A stretch of DNA of 59,823 bases, taken from Blautia sp. GTDB taxonomy: Bacteria; Bacillota; Clostridia; Lachnospirales; Lachnospiraceae. Shown here piece by piece: positions 1 through 8,516 of the stretch. Numbering within the stretch: the stretch's first letter is position 1; each line of letters starts with the position of its first letter. The DNA lies in NCBI GenBank assembly GCA_017515325.1, contig JAFWGA010000020.1, positions 1-59,823 on the forward strand, written 5' to 3'. Below the pieces are notes generated by a model. That model searched no databases and was not told the DNA's origin. It worked only from the letters and a program-made list of their open reading frames with translations. A program made the translations under genes and the position numbers.

Positions 1-21
1 TACGGATAGCAACGAGGGTTG

Positions 22-56
22 ATATATTCTGAATTATCTGTTAATTCGGAATATAT
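22..56. repeat. 15-bp near-perfect inverted repeat at the left edge
   Basis: Arms 22-36 and 42-56 are complementary over 15 bp apart from one G-T pair, around a 5-nt loop (tctgt). It lies downstream of the NuoE-like gene on the minus strand, about 50 bp past its stop. There is no T-tract on either side, so a simple terminator is not obvious. It could be an operator or a processing hairpin ahead of the next gene beyond the window. Confidence 0.6.
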
Positions 57-106
57 GAGCCTTGGTGAAGTGCACCCTTTTTGAGGAAATATCCTTGAAA
101 ATTCCT

Positions 107-601
107 TCAAATTTCTATTGACATATCACCAGAATGCTTTTCTCGGATGGACGCCAGCAATTCCTTCACCTTCTCTACCGTCATGGCCGGATGAACCTCG
201 TCTCCGACGACCATAACCGGGGCAAGTCCACAGGCTCCCAGACAGGAAACGGTCTCTACGGTAAACATCATATCATCGGTGGTATTTTTTTGCGGCGTCA
301 CTCCCAGTTCACTGCGGATCTCATTGAGGATCGCTGTAGATTTACGAACATGACAGGCGGTACCGTCACAGCAGCGTATGATATATTTTCCTTTTGCGTC
401 CAGGGAAAAGTTTTCATAGAAGGTGGCGACACCGTAGATTTTTGAAATGGTCACATGCAGGTAATCTGAAATTTTCTCCAGAGCCTTTCTGGGAAGGTAG
501 TTGTAAAGGTTCTGAACATCCTGCATGATGGGGATCAGGCTTGCCTGATCTACCGGGTAGCGCTTCAGAATCTCATCAACCTTTGACAGATCCAGATCCA
601 T
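107..601 (-). CDS. NuoE/HydC-family [2Fe-2S] thioredoxin-like subunit
   Basis: A 164-residue protein of the 24-kDa NADH dehydrogenase subunit family, which holds one [2Fe-2S] cluster and passes electrons in NADH-linked complexes such as electron-bifurcating [FeFe]-hydrogenases or formate dehydrogenases. The N-terminal half is the helical domain. The C-terminal half is thioredoxin-like, with the four expected ligands C78, C83, C120 and C124 (CDGTAC and CLGAC). Length is normal for the family. The start is the ATG at 601, behind AAAGGAGGAA. It has its own promoter at 716-744. In such operons a NuoF-type flavoprotein and a catalytic subunit normally follow; here that would be beyond the left edge, so the complex cannot be named. 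In an anaerobe without other complex I genes in view, a soluble hydrogenase HydC/HndA role is more likely than respiration. That part is inference. Confidence 0.88.
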   Translation of the reverse strand: MDLDLSKVDEILKRYPVDQASLIPIMQDVQNLYNYLPRKALEKISDYLHVTISKIYGVATFYENFSLDAKGKYIIRCCDGTACHVRKSTAILNEIRSELGVTPQKNTTDDMMFTVETVSCLGACGLAPVMVVGDEVHPAMTVEKVKELLASIREKHSGDMSIEI

Positions 602-715
602 GGTTGATCATTCCTCCTTTCTTCTAAGGGAAAATGATATTCAGCGAATAAAACTGTGCTGAATATCCATACGATTCCAAGTTTCCTCCGCAAAACAAGG
701 AAATATAACAAAAAT

Positions 716-744
716 ATTTTATATGATTAACGTATCCTTGTCAA
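716..744 (-). promoter_or_regulatory. Sigma-A promoter of the NuoE-like gene
   Basis: On the minus strand, a -35 TTGACA (739-744) and -10 TAAAAT (716-721) are separated by exactly 17 bp. The predicted leader is about 105 nt. The stretch 602-872 also holds the terminator at 802-836 and no other gene. Confidence 0.8.
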
Positions 745-801
745 CAATATATAGGAAACGAACAAAACACCTGCCATTTGCCCTCAAATGCTATGGGATC
801 A

Positions 802-836
802 AAAAAACCGCTGAGACCAAGGCTCAACGGTTTTTT
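802..836. terminator. Intrinsic terminator of the ABC transporter operon
   Basis: An 8-bp stem (808-815 with 823-830, one internal mismatch) is flanked by A-runs on one side and T-runs on the other, so it can act on both strands. Its main job is probably to end the minus-strand transcript coming from 6854 down to 873. Confidence 0.8.
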
Positions 837-872
837 GAGGCATTATTCCGTTATCATTCGTGGGCGGAATCG

Positions 873-1049
873 TTACTTCTCATTTTCAACGGCCCACCTG
901 ACCATAGTCATCAGATCCGCGTCCTCAGTGTGGGATGCCAGATATTCCTTTACCACCTTCTGGAGATGCATCTGAGGCATGATCCCCTGATCGCCTGCGA
1001 GGACGGCAAAAAGCTCTCGGTTGTTCATCTGGTCAAATGTCTTTTCCAT
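873..1049 (-). CDS. Small 58-residue protein at the end of the ABC operon
   Basis: A short reading frame that begins with MEKTFDQMNNRELFAVLAGD and ends in VENEK. It starts 16 nt after the stop of the preceding gene, behind GAAGGGG, and ends about 40 nt before the operon terminator. It is acidic overall, rich in Met and Gln, and has no signal peptide or membrane segment. The position between gene and terminator and the good ribosome binding site support expression. I do not recognise a family. A small cytoplasmic accessory or regulatory protein of the transporter is possible but is only inferred from position. Confidence 0.55.
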   Translation of the reverse strand: MEKTFDQMNNRELFAVLAGDQGIMPQMHLQKVVKEYLASHTEDADLMTMVRWAVENEK

Positions 1050-1064
1050 ACTACCCCTTCTCCG

Positions 1065-1526
1065 TTACCCTTCTAACGGCATTTCAAACTCATCCGACAA
1101 TATGACTTCCTCGTCCTCCTCTTCGACCGGGGCGGGAATGAACTCGCTCTGGTATACCTCTTCCGGGGCTCCGTTCAAAAGAGCAGGAATATTCAGGATG
1201 ATACCGTCCATGGCATAAGGAAGAGTCAGCTTCACTGCGCTTCCCACCTTCTTGGCATCCTTTTCCGGTGTGATATGCAGGATCATGGAAAAATCCTGAC
1301 CCATAACAGAAACCATTCCTCTGTCACCGGCTCCAAGCTTGGCCACAGATTCATCGTCGACAAAAACCTGGACCTGATAGAAGGGCTCATAGCTTGCGTC
1401 ATCTGTCTCGAGAGCCTTATTGTCAAAATAAACCGTATGCCCGCGTCCGATCACAAACATAACCGCAGCAAGAGCAACCACAGCCAGGATTGCGATGAGA
1501 CGAACCAGAAGTCTTTTCAGCTTCAT
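1065..1526 (-). CDS. Membrane-anchored accessory protein of an ABC transporter operon (DUF6672-like)
   Basis: A 153-residue protein with one N-terminal membrane helix (about residues 8-28), then an extracytoplasmic domain of about 100 residues and an acidic C-terminal tail (EEEDEE). The ATG overlaps the stop of the upstream permease by 4 bp, so it is translationally coupled. I associate this arrangement with the DUF6672 proteins seen beside clostridial DUF3798 transporters, from memory and not from a search. The domain is predicted mostly beta. A role in docking the binding protein or in substrate handling at the outer membrane face is inference. Confidence 0.6.
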   Translation of the reverse strand: MKLKRLLVRLIAILAVVALAAVMFVIGRGHTVYFDNKALETDDASYEPFYQVQVFVDDESVAKLGAGDRGMVSVMGQDFSMILHITPEKDAKKVGSAVKLTLPYAMDGIILNIPALLNGAPEEVYQSEFIPAPVEEEDEEVILSDEFEMPLEG

Positions 1527-2650
1527 TTTGCTTCCTCCTCCATCTGCTCCAGCTTAAGCCGTTCTCCCTCCAGGATTTTGGTTTTCCGCTTGTTCGTTTC
1601 ATACATGATCAGAGCAAGGGTGATAACTGCGTAGGATACAAAAACGCGGAAGTATTCCCCGATCATGGAATCACCGGTGATGGCAGCGCCTGCCCGGGGA
1701 GCAACGATGAACATCAGATGAAACAGTATTACTCCCAGGAAAACATTGCCGATGGATGCCTTGTCTACAGAAGCTCCTCCTACCAGAAGGGTAGCAATAC
1801 AGAACATACCGATCTGAGAGTGGGAGCTGTAGGTCGCAATATTTCCCATGTTCTGAAGATAGATAACCATACCGAAGCCGGCCAGGATGGTGGAGATGAC
1901 GATGGAAATGATGCGGGTGCGGTCCACATTGATGCCGGAATCCCGTGCCACTTCCATGTCCTGTCCGACTGCTCTCATATCCTGTCCCAGCTTGGTACGC
2001 CTGAACCACACGATAAAGAGGCAGAGCACCAGAACCACCAGGAAGGTAGCCACAGGAATCTTTACCCCTTTGATCGTCAAGGGGATCAGATTATCCAGCT
2101 TCTGCCTCATGGACAAAAGGCTGACGGTATTACGGATGCCATACCCCCTGGGAAGCTTAATGGAAGAATGCTTGATGGGGATGACAGACCCCATCAGGTA
2201 AAGAACCACCAGCTGATACACGCCGTTAATAAAGAAGCTCATGATATAGCTGGCAATCATCTCACGCCCTCTCGCCTTGTTCAGCATCTTGCCGCAGAAC
2301 AGGCCCAGGAGGATAGAAAAGGGAATGGACAAAATCATGGCCAGGACCATGCCGGGTATTCCGATGATCTGCCAGTCCGAAACCAGGATCAAGCCGATTT
2401 CTCCCGCCATTGCACCCAGGGTCATACCGAAATTCAGACCCATGCCTGCCATGATCGGGATCAGAAGAGAAATGATCAGGAAAGAATTTCTGCCCATCCG
2501 GGTGACAATCTCATTCACCAGATAAGAAGGAGAAAGCCCGGAAAGAGGAATACATATGGCACAGATGATGATAAACATAATCGGGACAGAGCTATGCCGC
2601 AGAAAAGCGGCAAGACTCCCTCTTTTTCGTACTGTACTGTTCTTACTCAT
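1523..2650 (-). CDS. ABC transporter permease (BPD_transp_2 family)
   Basis: A 375-residue polytopic membrane protein of the RbsC/YufQ type, with about 8-10 hydrophobic helices. The coupling region is visible near residues 215-245 (FRRTKLGQDMRAVGQ and ARDSGINVDRTR), which faces the ATPase. It overlaps the neighbouring permease by 4 bp (ATGA) and the next gene by 4 bp. The two permeases share the GGEM/GREM-type loop and the GGASV(N/D)KAS(I)xN motif, so they probably form a heterodimeric channel. The C-terminus is long and charged (NKRKTKILEGERLKLEQ). The substrate is not determined by the sequence; relatives carry sugars or nucleosides. Confidence 0.88.
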   Translation of the reverse strand: MSKNSTVRKRGSLAAFLRHSSVPIMFIIICAICIPLSGLSPSYLVNEIVTRMGRNSFLIISLLIPIMAGMGLNFGMTLGAMAGEIGLILVSDWQIIGIPGMVLAMILSIPFSILLGLFCGKMLNKARGREMIASYIMSFFINGVYQLVVLYLMGSVIPIKHSSIKLPRGYGIRNTVSLLSMRQKLDNLIPLTIKGVKIPVATFLVVLVLCLFIVWFRRTKLGQDMRAVGQDMEVARDSGINVDRTRIISIVISTILAGFGMVIYLQNMGNIATYSSHSQIGMFCIATLLVGGASVDKASIGNVFLGVILFHLMFIVAPRAGAAITGDSMIGEYFRVFVSYAVITLALIMYETNKRKTKILEGERLKLEQMEEEAK

Positions 2651-3714
2651 TTGGACACCTCCGTCTTTCTTGTCAGAGCGTACAGAATCATGCCCTGAGA
2701 TACAATAATACGGATGACCTCGCTCATGTCCATCTTGATCAGGTTATTCATGACGGTAGGAGTCATAGTCACGATCCCCTGGAAAAGGATCGTCCCGATA
2801 ATCACATTGGTGATGGAAGCTTTGTTGACGGAAGCCCCGCCGATCAGAATGGCCGATACAGCTGGAAGAGCCATATAGAAGGGAGCCATATAAAGCTGAA
2901 TAAAACCGAAGCCCTGCTCATAAACCAGGATGCCCACAGCACCCAGCCAGGTGGACATGATCACGGACAGGAGACGAATCTTGTCAACATTGATACCGGC
3001 CGCCCTGGCAAATGAGGGATTGGAGCCTACAGCCGTCATAGCGGTGCCCGTCTTGGTCCTCAAAAAAGCCCAGATGGCCAGAGCCAGGATAGCAAAAAAC
3101 AAAAGCGTTCCGACAGGAATCGTCAGCTTCCCGATGGAAATCCGCAGGAAATCCGCCAGTACCTGGTTGTAGTATCCCTCCAGTGATATCGTGGTACGCA
3201 GGCCTTTGCCGGACAGACCCCATACCATCGTCGGGCTCTTATAGGGCAGGATCAGCCACATCATACACATGAAGGAAACCGATGAAAAGCCGACATAGGT
3301 AGCAATCATCATTTCTCCGCCCTTGATCCGGTTCAGCAGCCATCCGTAGATACTCCCGAGCAGCAGGGCAAAGGGCGTAGCGATCAGGATAGCGACCACA
3401 AAGGAGAGACCGCCGGTAAATCCGAATTCGATGGACAATGTCGCCCCCAGAAGGCCGGAGATAATGCCAAGGGGAAGGCCGAAATTCAATCCACAGCCTG
3501 AATGTACCATAGGTACCATGGACAGGACCAGGATGCCGTTCCAGGAAAACCTGGCGATAATGTTCGTGATCTGAGAGGGAAGATCCGCTCCCACAAAGGG
3601 GGAGAGAATCAAAAGCACGATCAGGAAGGCCGCAATGATCAGCCTGGGCAGGCCAAAGCTTTTCACAAAACCGCTTATGCTGCCTTTTTCTTTTACTGTT
3701 ACTGTCTCGTTCAT
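2647..3714 (-). CDS. ABC transporter permease (BPD_transp_2 family)
   Basis: A 355-residue membrane protein homologous to the next gene, with the coupling segment FLRTKTGTAMTAVGSNPSFA followed by AAGINVDKIR at about residues 215-245 and a conserved GGASVNKASITN near residue 295. It begins 11 nt after the ATPase stop and shares an ATGA overlap with the second permease. In this family, two different permeases encoded together usually pair in one pore. It acts in the cytoplasmic membrane as part of the importer encoded at 873-6854. Confidence 0.88.
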   Translation of the reverse strand: MNETVTVKEKGSISGFVKSFGLPRLIIAAFLIVLLILSPFVGADLPSQITNIIARFSWNGILVLSMVPMVHSGCGLNFGLPLGIISGLLGATLSIEFGFTGGLSFVVAILIATPFALLLGSIYGWLLNRIKGGEMMIATYVGFSSVSFMCMMWLILPYKSPTMVWGLSGKGLRTTISLEGYYNQVLADFLRISIGKLTIPVGTLLFFAILALAIWAFLRTKTGTAMTAVGSNPSFARAAGINVDKIRLLSVIMSTWLGAVGILVYEQGFGFIQLYMAPFYMALPAVSAILIGGASVNKASITNVIIGTILFQGIVTMTPTVMNNLIKMDMSEVIRIIVSQGMILYALTRKTEVSK

Positions 3715-3725
3715 CTGTCCCTCCT

Positions 3726-5318
3726 TTATCTGACCTGGCTGAGCATCAGGGTTCCAAACTCCTCCACCGAAGAGGAGGCCGGCAGTATGCCTGCAACCTT
3801 CCCGCCGGAGACGATGGCGATCCTGTCACAGCTTGTCCTAAGCTCCTCCAGCTCCGAGGAAACGATCACAATGGTGACATGGTTTTCACGGTTGAACTGC
3901 TTCAGGGCTTCCAGCACCAGGGCTTTAGCCCCCACATCGATCCCTCGGGTCGGTTCGGAGACAAACAGAAGCCTGGGCGAAAGGGCAAAGGCCTTGGCAA
4001 GACAGACCTTCTGCTGATTTCCTCCGGAAAGCTCCCTGGCCTTCTGACGGGAGCTGGTGCATTTGATGGCCAGCTCATCGATATATTTCTGGGTAATCTC
4101 CTGAATGGCTTTCTCATCCCGGAACCTGATCAGTCCTCCCAAAGCCGGCTTCAGGAACCTGTTCTGAATCTGCATGGCAGGAAAGGCGACATTCCACTCC
4201 AATGATTCGTCCAAGAGAAGCCCTACCCCACGGCGGTCCTCCGACACAAAAGCAAAGGAAGCATCCAGGCATTTGCGGGGAGAATTCAAAGGGATTTCCT
4301 TTCCCTCAAAGGTCACCCTTCCACCGGCCTGATACAGCCCCATGATGCCGTTTGGTATCCCCAGCTTGCCCTGGCCGGCCAGGCCTCCGATCCCGAATAT
4401 CTCTCCCTCCTTCACCTCCAGGTTGACATTGCGTACGATCTCTCCCGGCATATCCACCCAAAGCTTTTCCACCTTGAGGATGGTCTCGCCTTCCTTGTCC
4501 TTTGTCTGCCCGTCAGAAGCTGCCACGGTCTTGACCTCCCGGCCGACCATCCAGCGGGTGATCTCGGGCACATTGGTGTCCTGAGCCGGAGATTCATGTA
4601 CCACAAAGCCGTCCCGCATGACAACGACCCGGTTGCAAACCGCCAATATCTCCTGCAGACGGTGGGTGATAAAAATGACGGCGATTCCTCTGCGGGACAT
4701 CCCCCGGATGGATTCCAGCAAAGCTTCCGCTTCCCTCTCCGTCAGTACAGCCGTAGGTTCATCAAGAATCAAAAGCTTCAGATTTTCCTTGGACAACTCT
4801 CTGGCTATTTCCGTAAACTGCTTATGACCTACAGGCATATCTGATATGATCATGTTCCTGTCTATCTCAACCCCCATCATCTCGATGGCTTTTTTTGCCT
4901 GGTCATCCATGGCCGGACGGTTTACGATATCCAGGCGGTCGCCAAAGAGGACGGAAGCTATGTTTCCTTTTTTGGGTTCCCGGTTGAGGAGAATATTCTC
5001 CTTTGTGGTAAAACCGGGGATCAGAGAGAACTCCTGATGTACCATCCCGATACCGGCCGCGATAGCATCAAAGGGCGAAGAGAAATTCACCGGTTCTCCA
5101 TTGAGCCGGATTTCCCCGCCGTAGCCGCCGGTCTCCCGGATCATATCCGCCCCAAACAGAATACGCATCAGGGTGGATTTTCCCGCGCCGTTCTCTCCGA
5201 CCAATCCTATGACTTCTCCTTCCTGAAGTGACAGATTGATATCCGTCAGGACCTGATTTCCGAAAAAGTCCTTACTGATATTCTTCATTTCCAGAAGAGG
5301 AGTGTTCTCATTACTCAT
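3726..5318 (-). CDS. ABC transporter ATP-binding protein with two nucleotide-binding domains
   Basis: A 530-residue RbsA/MglA/NupA-type ATPase that drives the importer. Domain 1 has a full Walker A (GENGAGKST, about residues 38-46), a Walker B (LLILDEPTA) and a weak signature. Domain 2 has a degenerate P-loop (GLAGQGKLG) and the classic signature LSGGNQQK, followed by LLFVSEPTRGIDVGA. This asymmetry is normal for the carbohydrate/nucleoside importer subfamily: one composite site hydrolyses ATP. The ATG at 5318 follows AAAGGTATCAGTT. It is separated from the binding-protein gene by 270 bp that holds structured repeat copy A, which may lower downstream expression relative to the binding protein. 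Confidence 0.92.
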   Translation of the reverse strand: MSNENTPLLEMKNISKDFFGNQVLTDINLSLQEGEVIGLVGENGAGKSTLMRILFGADMIRETGGYGGEIRLNGEPVNFSSPFDAIAAGIGMVHQEFSLIPGFTTKENILLNREPKKGNIASVLFGDRLDIVNRPAMDDQAKKAIEMMGVEIDRNMIISDMPVGHKQFTEIARELSKENLKLLILDEPTAVLTEREAEALLESIRGMSRRGIAVIFITHRLQEILAVCNRVVVMRDGFVVHESPAQDTNVPEITRWMVGREVKTVAASDGQTKDKEGETILKVEKLWVDMPGEIVRNVNLEVKEGEIFGIGGLAGQGKLGIPNGIMGLYQAGGRVTFEGKEIPLNSPRKCLDASFAFVSEDRRGVGLLLDESLEWNVAFPAMQIQNRFLKPALGGLIRFRDEKAIQEITQKYIDELAIKCTSSRQKARELSGGNQQKVCLAKAFALSPRLLFVSEPTRGIDVGAKALVLEALKQFNRENHVTIVIVSSELEELRTSCDRIAIVSGGKVAGILPASSSVEEFGTLMLSQVR

Positions 5319-5418
5319 AACTGATACCTTTCCGGTAACTGTAAAGGAACTTTTGACTGAACAGTTACTCTTTCCACACGTAAAATTGTATAGCCACTTA
5401 CCAGCAAAACTGTTTTAT

Positions 5419-5514
5419 AGTATGCGCACGAATTTACTGCGGAATCATGCCGCTTACAGCGGCGTAAATTCGGCGCGGTAAACGAATCAAAATGCAAGCA
5501 TTTTGTTCGTTTAC
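5419..5514. repeat. Structured intergenic repeat, copy A
   Basis: About 95 bp between the binding-protein gene and the ATPase gene. It folds as an outer stem (GAATTTAC with GTAAATTC, plus GCGC/GCGC), an inner hairpin GCCGCT-tac-AGCGGC, and a second hairpin of 17-18 bp (5478-5513) that ends GTTCGTTTAC. Copies B, C and D elsewhere in the window keep the same plan. The rest of 5319-5588 holds nothing else that I can support. In the minus-strand operon it is transcribed within the message. Confidence 0.85.
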
Positions 5515-5588
5515 TATATTTTTTTGAGAACAGAAGAAAGGGGGAGGAACGAAGGATCCTCCCCCTGGCATTATGAACTCTCGGTTTG

Positions 5589-6854
5589 TTATTTCGTGGT
5601 AAAATATTTTTCAGGTACTTCGACCTTGGTAGAACCCATATAATAGCCGGGATCACCCATAATATAGGTATCCTGATATACCAGGAAGACATTGCCGAGC
5701 TTAACGCCTGTGTCAGCGTTGGTATAGTTGGAACCATTCCACTCGGCCTTGGGAGAGAATACCTGATAAGCCTTGGAGATATCTTCAATGCTCTCAAGCT
5801 CACTGACGCCGTCGATGACGTTCATGGCATGCTGGGCAAGACCTGCAGATACCGTGTAGCCATAAGAATAAGCCCAGGTACCGAAACGGCCGGCACCACC
5901 GTTCGCCACTACAGCTTCCTCAACCTTGGCAAGAATCTTTTCGAAGTCACCTGCCTCCTCGGTCAGATCCAGTCCCAGGGCTCCGGGATAACCCATGAGC
6001 GGTGAAGGAAGGTCAGCCTCAATGAAATAACCGCCGTACTTAAGGAGCTGCTTGAGAAGCGGCTCTGTGTGGGCGTCATTGGTACAGAAATAGGCTGAAT
6101 TCTCTCCGTACTTTTCAACCCATCCGGGAACGCTTTCCAAAATGGCAGCCTGAGCGCCGGGAACGCCTACGTCCGTGGTGGGATCCGGAGCGGTCTCCAT
6201 AACGAACTCCATACCGAATTCCTTGCAGGCAGCCTTCATGATGGCAACACGACGGCTCATGGTTTCATAGGAAAGATGACGCGGGAAGGAAATATGAACA
6301 AAGGTGTCGCAGCCCAACTCATGAGCTGTACGGATAATCAGATAGCCGCGGGCGACAAAGTCATTGTTGCAGACAAGGTCTGCCGCGCTGCCGATCTCCG
6401 GAAGATCCTCATGGGACTCACCAGCGATGCAGAGGATGTCAGGCCTGCGTTCCTTGATCTGACGGAAAGCCTCTGTCGTGCCGGGAACTGCCTGGTTTAC
6501 GATAATGGCCTTCATCTCAGGATCATCGGAAAGGTTGACGATATTCTGAATCGTGGTCTCGAGCTCTTCTGTGAAGTTGTCCGGATAGACGGCAAGCTTT
6601 ACGCGGTCTTCGCCGTACATAGCCTGGAATGCCTCTGCGCCTCTGTAGTCGTCCTCCGACTGGGAGACAGAGCCTGTAACGATACCGATATGGTAATCTC
6701 CCAGGGCTTCACCGGCCTCATCCTCGACAGCTTCTTCTGCTTCTTCCGTTTCTTCATCGCCCAGATCAATGGTCTCTACGCTGGCAGCAAAGCTGCTGGC
6801 AGAAAAGACGATGATCATAGCCAGGGTAAGAAGCAGGCTTATGAGCTTTTTCAT
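5589..6854 (-). CDS. DUF3798 extracytoplasmic substrate-binding protein
   Basis: A 421-residue periplasmic-binding-type protein and the first gene of the ABC operon. The start is the ATG at 6854, behind GGAGGTAACAGTT; the frame is open further upstream but has no ribosome site there. Residues 1-23 are a signal peptide (KKLISLLLTLAMIIVFSASSFA). An acidic spacer (GDEETEEAEEAVEDE) follows. Then comes the ligand-binding fold, starting HIGIVTGSVSQSEDDYRGAE, with two Rossmann-like lobes. No lipobox cysteine is visible, so anchoring is unclear. DUF3798 proteins sit with RbsC-type permeases in Clostridia and their ligand is not established to my knowledge. It has its own promoter at 7004-7032, and its leader holds repeat copy B. 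Confidence 0.85.
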   Translation of the reverse strand: MKKLISLLLTLAMIIVFSASSFAASVETIDLGDEETEEAEEAVEDEAGEALGDYHIGIVTGSVSQSEDDYRGAEAFQAMYGEDRVKLAVYPDNFTEELETTIQNIVNLSDDPEMKAIIVNQAVPGTTEAFRQIKERRPDILCIAGESHEDLPEIGSAADLVCNNDFVARGYLIIRTAHELGCDTFVHISFPRHLSYETMSRRVAIMKAACKEFGMEFVMETAPDPTTDVGVPGAQAAILESVPGWVEKYGENSAYFCTNDAHTEPLLKQLLKYGGYFIEADLPSPLMGYPGALGLDLTEEAGDFEKILAKVEEAVVANGGAGRFGTWAYSYGYTVSAGLAQHAMNVIDGVSELESIEDISKAYQVFSPKAEWNGSNYTNADTGVKLGNVFLVYQDTYIMGDPGYYMGSTKVEVPEKYFTTK

Positions 6855-6885
6855 AACTGTTACCTCCTTGTGCACAGTATAGTAT

Positions 6886-6981
6886 AGTATGCGCACGAAT
6901 TTACTGTGGAATCTTGCCGTTTGCAACGGCGTAAATCCGGCGCGGTAAACGAATCAAAACGCAGGCATTTTGTTCGTTTAC
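6886..6981. repeat. Structured intergenic repeat, copy B, in the leader of the DUF3798 gene
   Basis: Same plan as copy A. The inner hairpin is GCCGTT-tgc-AACGGC: both sides have changed together relative to copy A, a compensatory change. Two other differences are G-U pairs if read on the minus strand. It lies between the promoter (7004-7032) and the start codon at 6854, so it is in the 5' untranslated RNA. Confidence 0.85.
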
Positions 6982-7003
6982 TGTAATTTTGTAATACTGT
7001 TAG

Positions 7004-7032
7004 ATTTTACACCGTATTTCCTTCTTCGTCAA
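7004..7032 (-). promoter_or_regulatory. Sigma-A promoter of the DUF3798 ABC operon
   Basis: Minus-strand -35 TTGACG (7027-7032), 17-bp spacer, -10 TAAAAT (7004-7009). Start of RNA is expected near 6997, giving a leader of about 140 nt that contains repeat copy B. Confidence 0.8.
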
Positions 7033-7116
7033 TGCATTCTGATAAATGATTATACTACTTTCATGGGGGATATGGCTTTTTACACTGGAATCATAAATGC
7101 CTTCCGGAAATTTCTC

Positions 7117-7145
7117 TGGCAGCCTGCCTGAATCTATGCTATGAT
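7117..7145 (+). promoter_or_regulatory. Extended -10 promoter of proA
   Basis: TGGCAG (7117-7122), 17-bp spacer, TATGAT (7140-7145) with an extended TGC just before the -10. The weak -35 fits an extended -10 promoter. Confidence 0.5.
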
Positions 7146-7151
7146 GATCTG

Positions 7152-7186
7152 AGTAACTATAAAGCACAAAGTGCCGGGCAGTTACT
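7152..7186 (+). promoter_or_regulatory. Leader hairpin ahead of proA
   Basis: AGTAACT (7152-7158) pairs with AGTTACT (7180-7186), enclosing a small GCAC-aaa-GTGC hairpin. It lies at the predicted 5' end of the proA message, about 30 nt before the start codon. It could stabilise the RNA or serve as an operator; no T-tract follows. Confidence 0.45.
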
Positions 7187-7217
7187 GTTATGACAGGCGA
7201 TTTAAGAGGAGAAACAT

Positions 7218-8450
7218 ATGAATTATAAAGAAATGTCCAGACAGGTGAAGGAGGCCAGCTATGCCCTTGGTGCGGCTTCGCATGAAGTACGATGCAGAGC
7301 CCTTCTTTCCATAGCCGACGCCCTGGAGGGGGCAAAGGAGGAGATTTTTGCAGCCAACCGGAAGGATCTCGAAGCCGGCGCTTCCCTTCCCGGTCCTATC
7401 CTGGGCAGACTGAAGTTTGATGAACACAAGCTGAATGATACCGTGAAGGGAATCCGGGATCTGATATCTCTGGAGGATCCTGTTTCCAAGATCCTTCTGA
7501 GAAGAGAACTGGATGAGGGCCTAGAACTGACCCGGGTTACCTGTCCCATCGGCGTGATCGGTGTGATCTTTGAATCCCGCCCTGATGCCCTGATCCAGAT
7601 TGCCTCCCTGTGTATCAAAAGCGGCAACGGCACCATTTTAAAGGGTGGCTCCGAGGCAAAGGAATCCAACCGCATTCTCTTTGACCTGATCTATGAGGCG
7701 GGCATCAAAGCGGGACTGCCGGAACACTTTTCCGCTCTGGTGGAAGACCGTGCTGCCATTGATGAACTGATTCTGTGCTCCGACTGCATTGACCTGTTGA
7801 TCCCCAGGGGCTCCAACGCCTTTGTCCGTCATATCATGGAGCATTCCGATATTCCTGTGATGGGTCATGCTGCCGGAATCTGCCATATTTATGTGGATGA
7901 AAGCGCTGATCTGTCCATGGCCGTCCCATTAATCCTTGACGCCAAGACCCAATATGTCGCAGCCTGCAATGCGGCAGAAACCCTTCTCATTCATGAAAAG
8001 CTGGTTCAGCCCCTCATGGAGGAGCTCAGAAAAGCCCAGGGCGTACCGGTGGAGTATATTCCCGCCGTCTCAGAAGCCGATTACCGGGAATACCTGGATT
8101 ACAAAATGACGGTAAAATCAGTGAAAAACCTGGATGAAGCGATTGCCCATATCAACCGCTACGGGTCTCACCATACCGACTGCATCCTCACTGAGGATGC
8201 CGCCGCTGCAGAGCGCTTCCAGAATCTTGTGGACAGTGCCGGTGTCTACTGGAACGCTTCTACCCGCTTTGCCGACGGCTTCCGCTACGGCTTCGGCGCG
8301 GAGGTCGGGATCAGCACCGGCAAGCTCCCCCCCAGAGGCCCGGTGGGTCTGGACGGACTGGTAACCTACAAGTACAGGCTGAAGGGACATGGGCATATCG
8401 TAGGAGACTATGCCTCAGGGAAAAAATCCTTCCACTTTAAAAATCTTTGA
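7218..8450 (+). CDS. proA: Glutamate-5-semialdehyde dehydrogenase
   Basis: A 410-residue NADPH-dependent gamma-glutamyl phosphate reductase, the second step of proline synthesis. It converts gamma-glutamyl phosphate to glutamate 5-semialdehyde in the cytoplasm. Visible family features are the N-terminal cofactor domain (PIGVIGVIFESRPDALIQIA), KGGSEAKESN, and the catalytic cysteine in YVAACNAAETLL. Length is standard. It starts with ATG at 7218 behind AAGAGGAGAAAC. Unusually, proB is not next to it: both flanking genes are on the other strand and terminators bound it. The upstream leader carries a hairpin. Confidence 0.97.
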   Translation: MNYKEMSRQVKEASYALGAASHEVRCRALLSIADALEGAKEEIFAANRKDLEAGASLPGPILGRLKFDEHKLNDTVKGIRDLISLEDPVSKILLRRELDEGLELTRVTCPIGVIGVIFESRPDALIQIASLCIKSGNGTILKGGSEAKESNRILFDLIYEAGIKAGLPEHFSALVEDRAAIDELILCSDCIDLLIPRGSNAFVRHIMEHSDIPVMGHAAGICHIYVDESADLSMAVPLILDAKTQYVAACNAAETLLIHEKLVQPLMEELRKAQGVPVEYIPAVSEADYREYLDYKMTVKSVKNLDEAIAHINRYGSHHTDCILTEDAAAAERFQNLVDSAGVYWNASTRFADGFRYGFGAEVGISTGKLPPRGPVGLDGLVTYKYRLKGHGHIVGDYASGKKSFHFKNL

Positions 8451-8516
8451 AATGCCACACCGATAGAATAGAGGAGGCATAGCCAAACTCTGCCCCACAG
8501 CGAATTGCCGCAAAAA

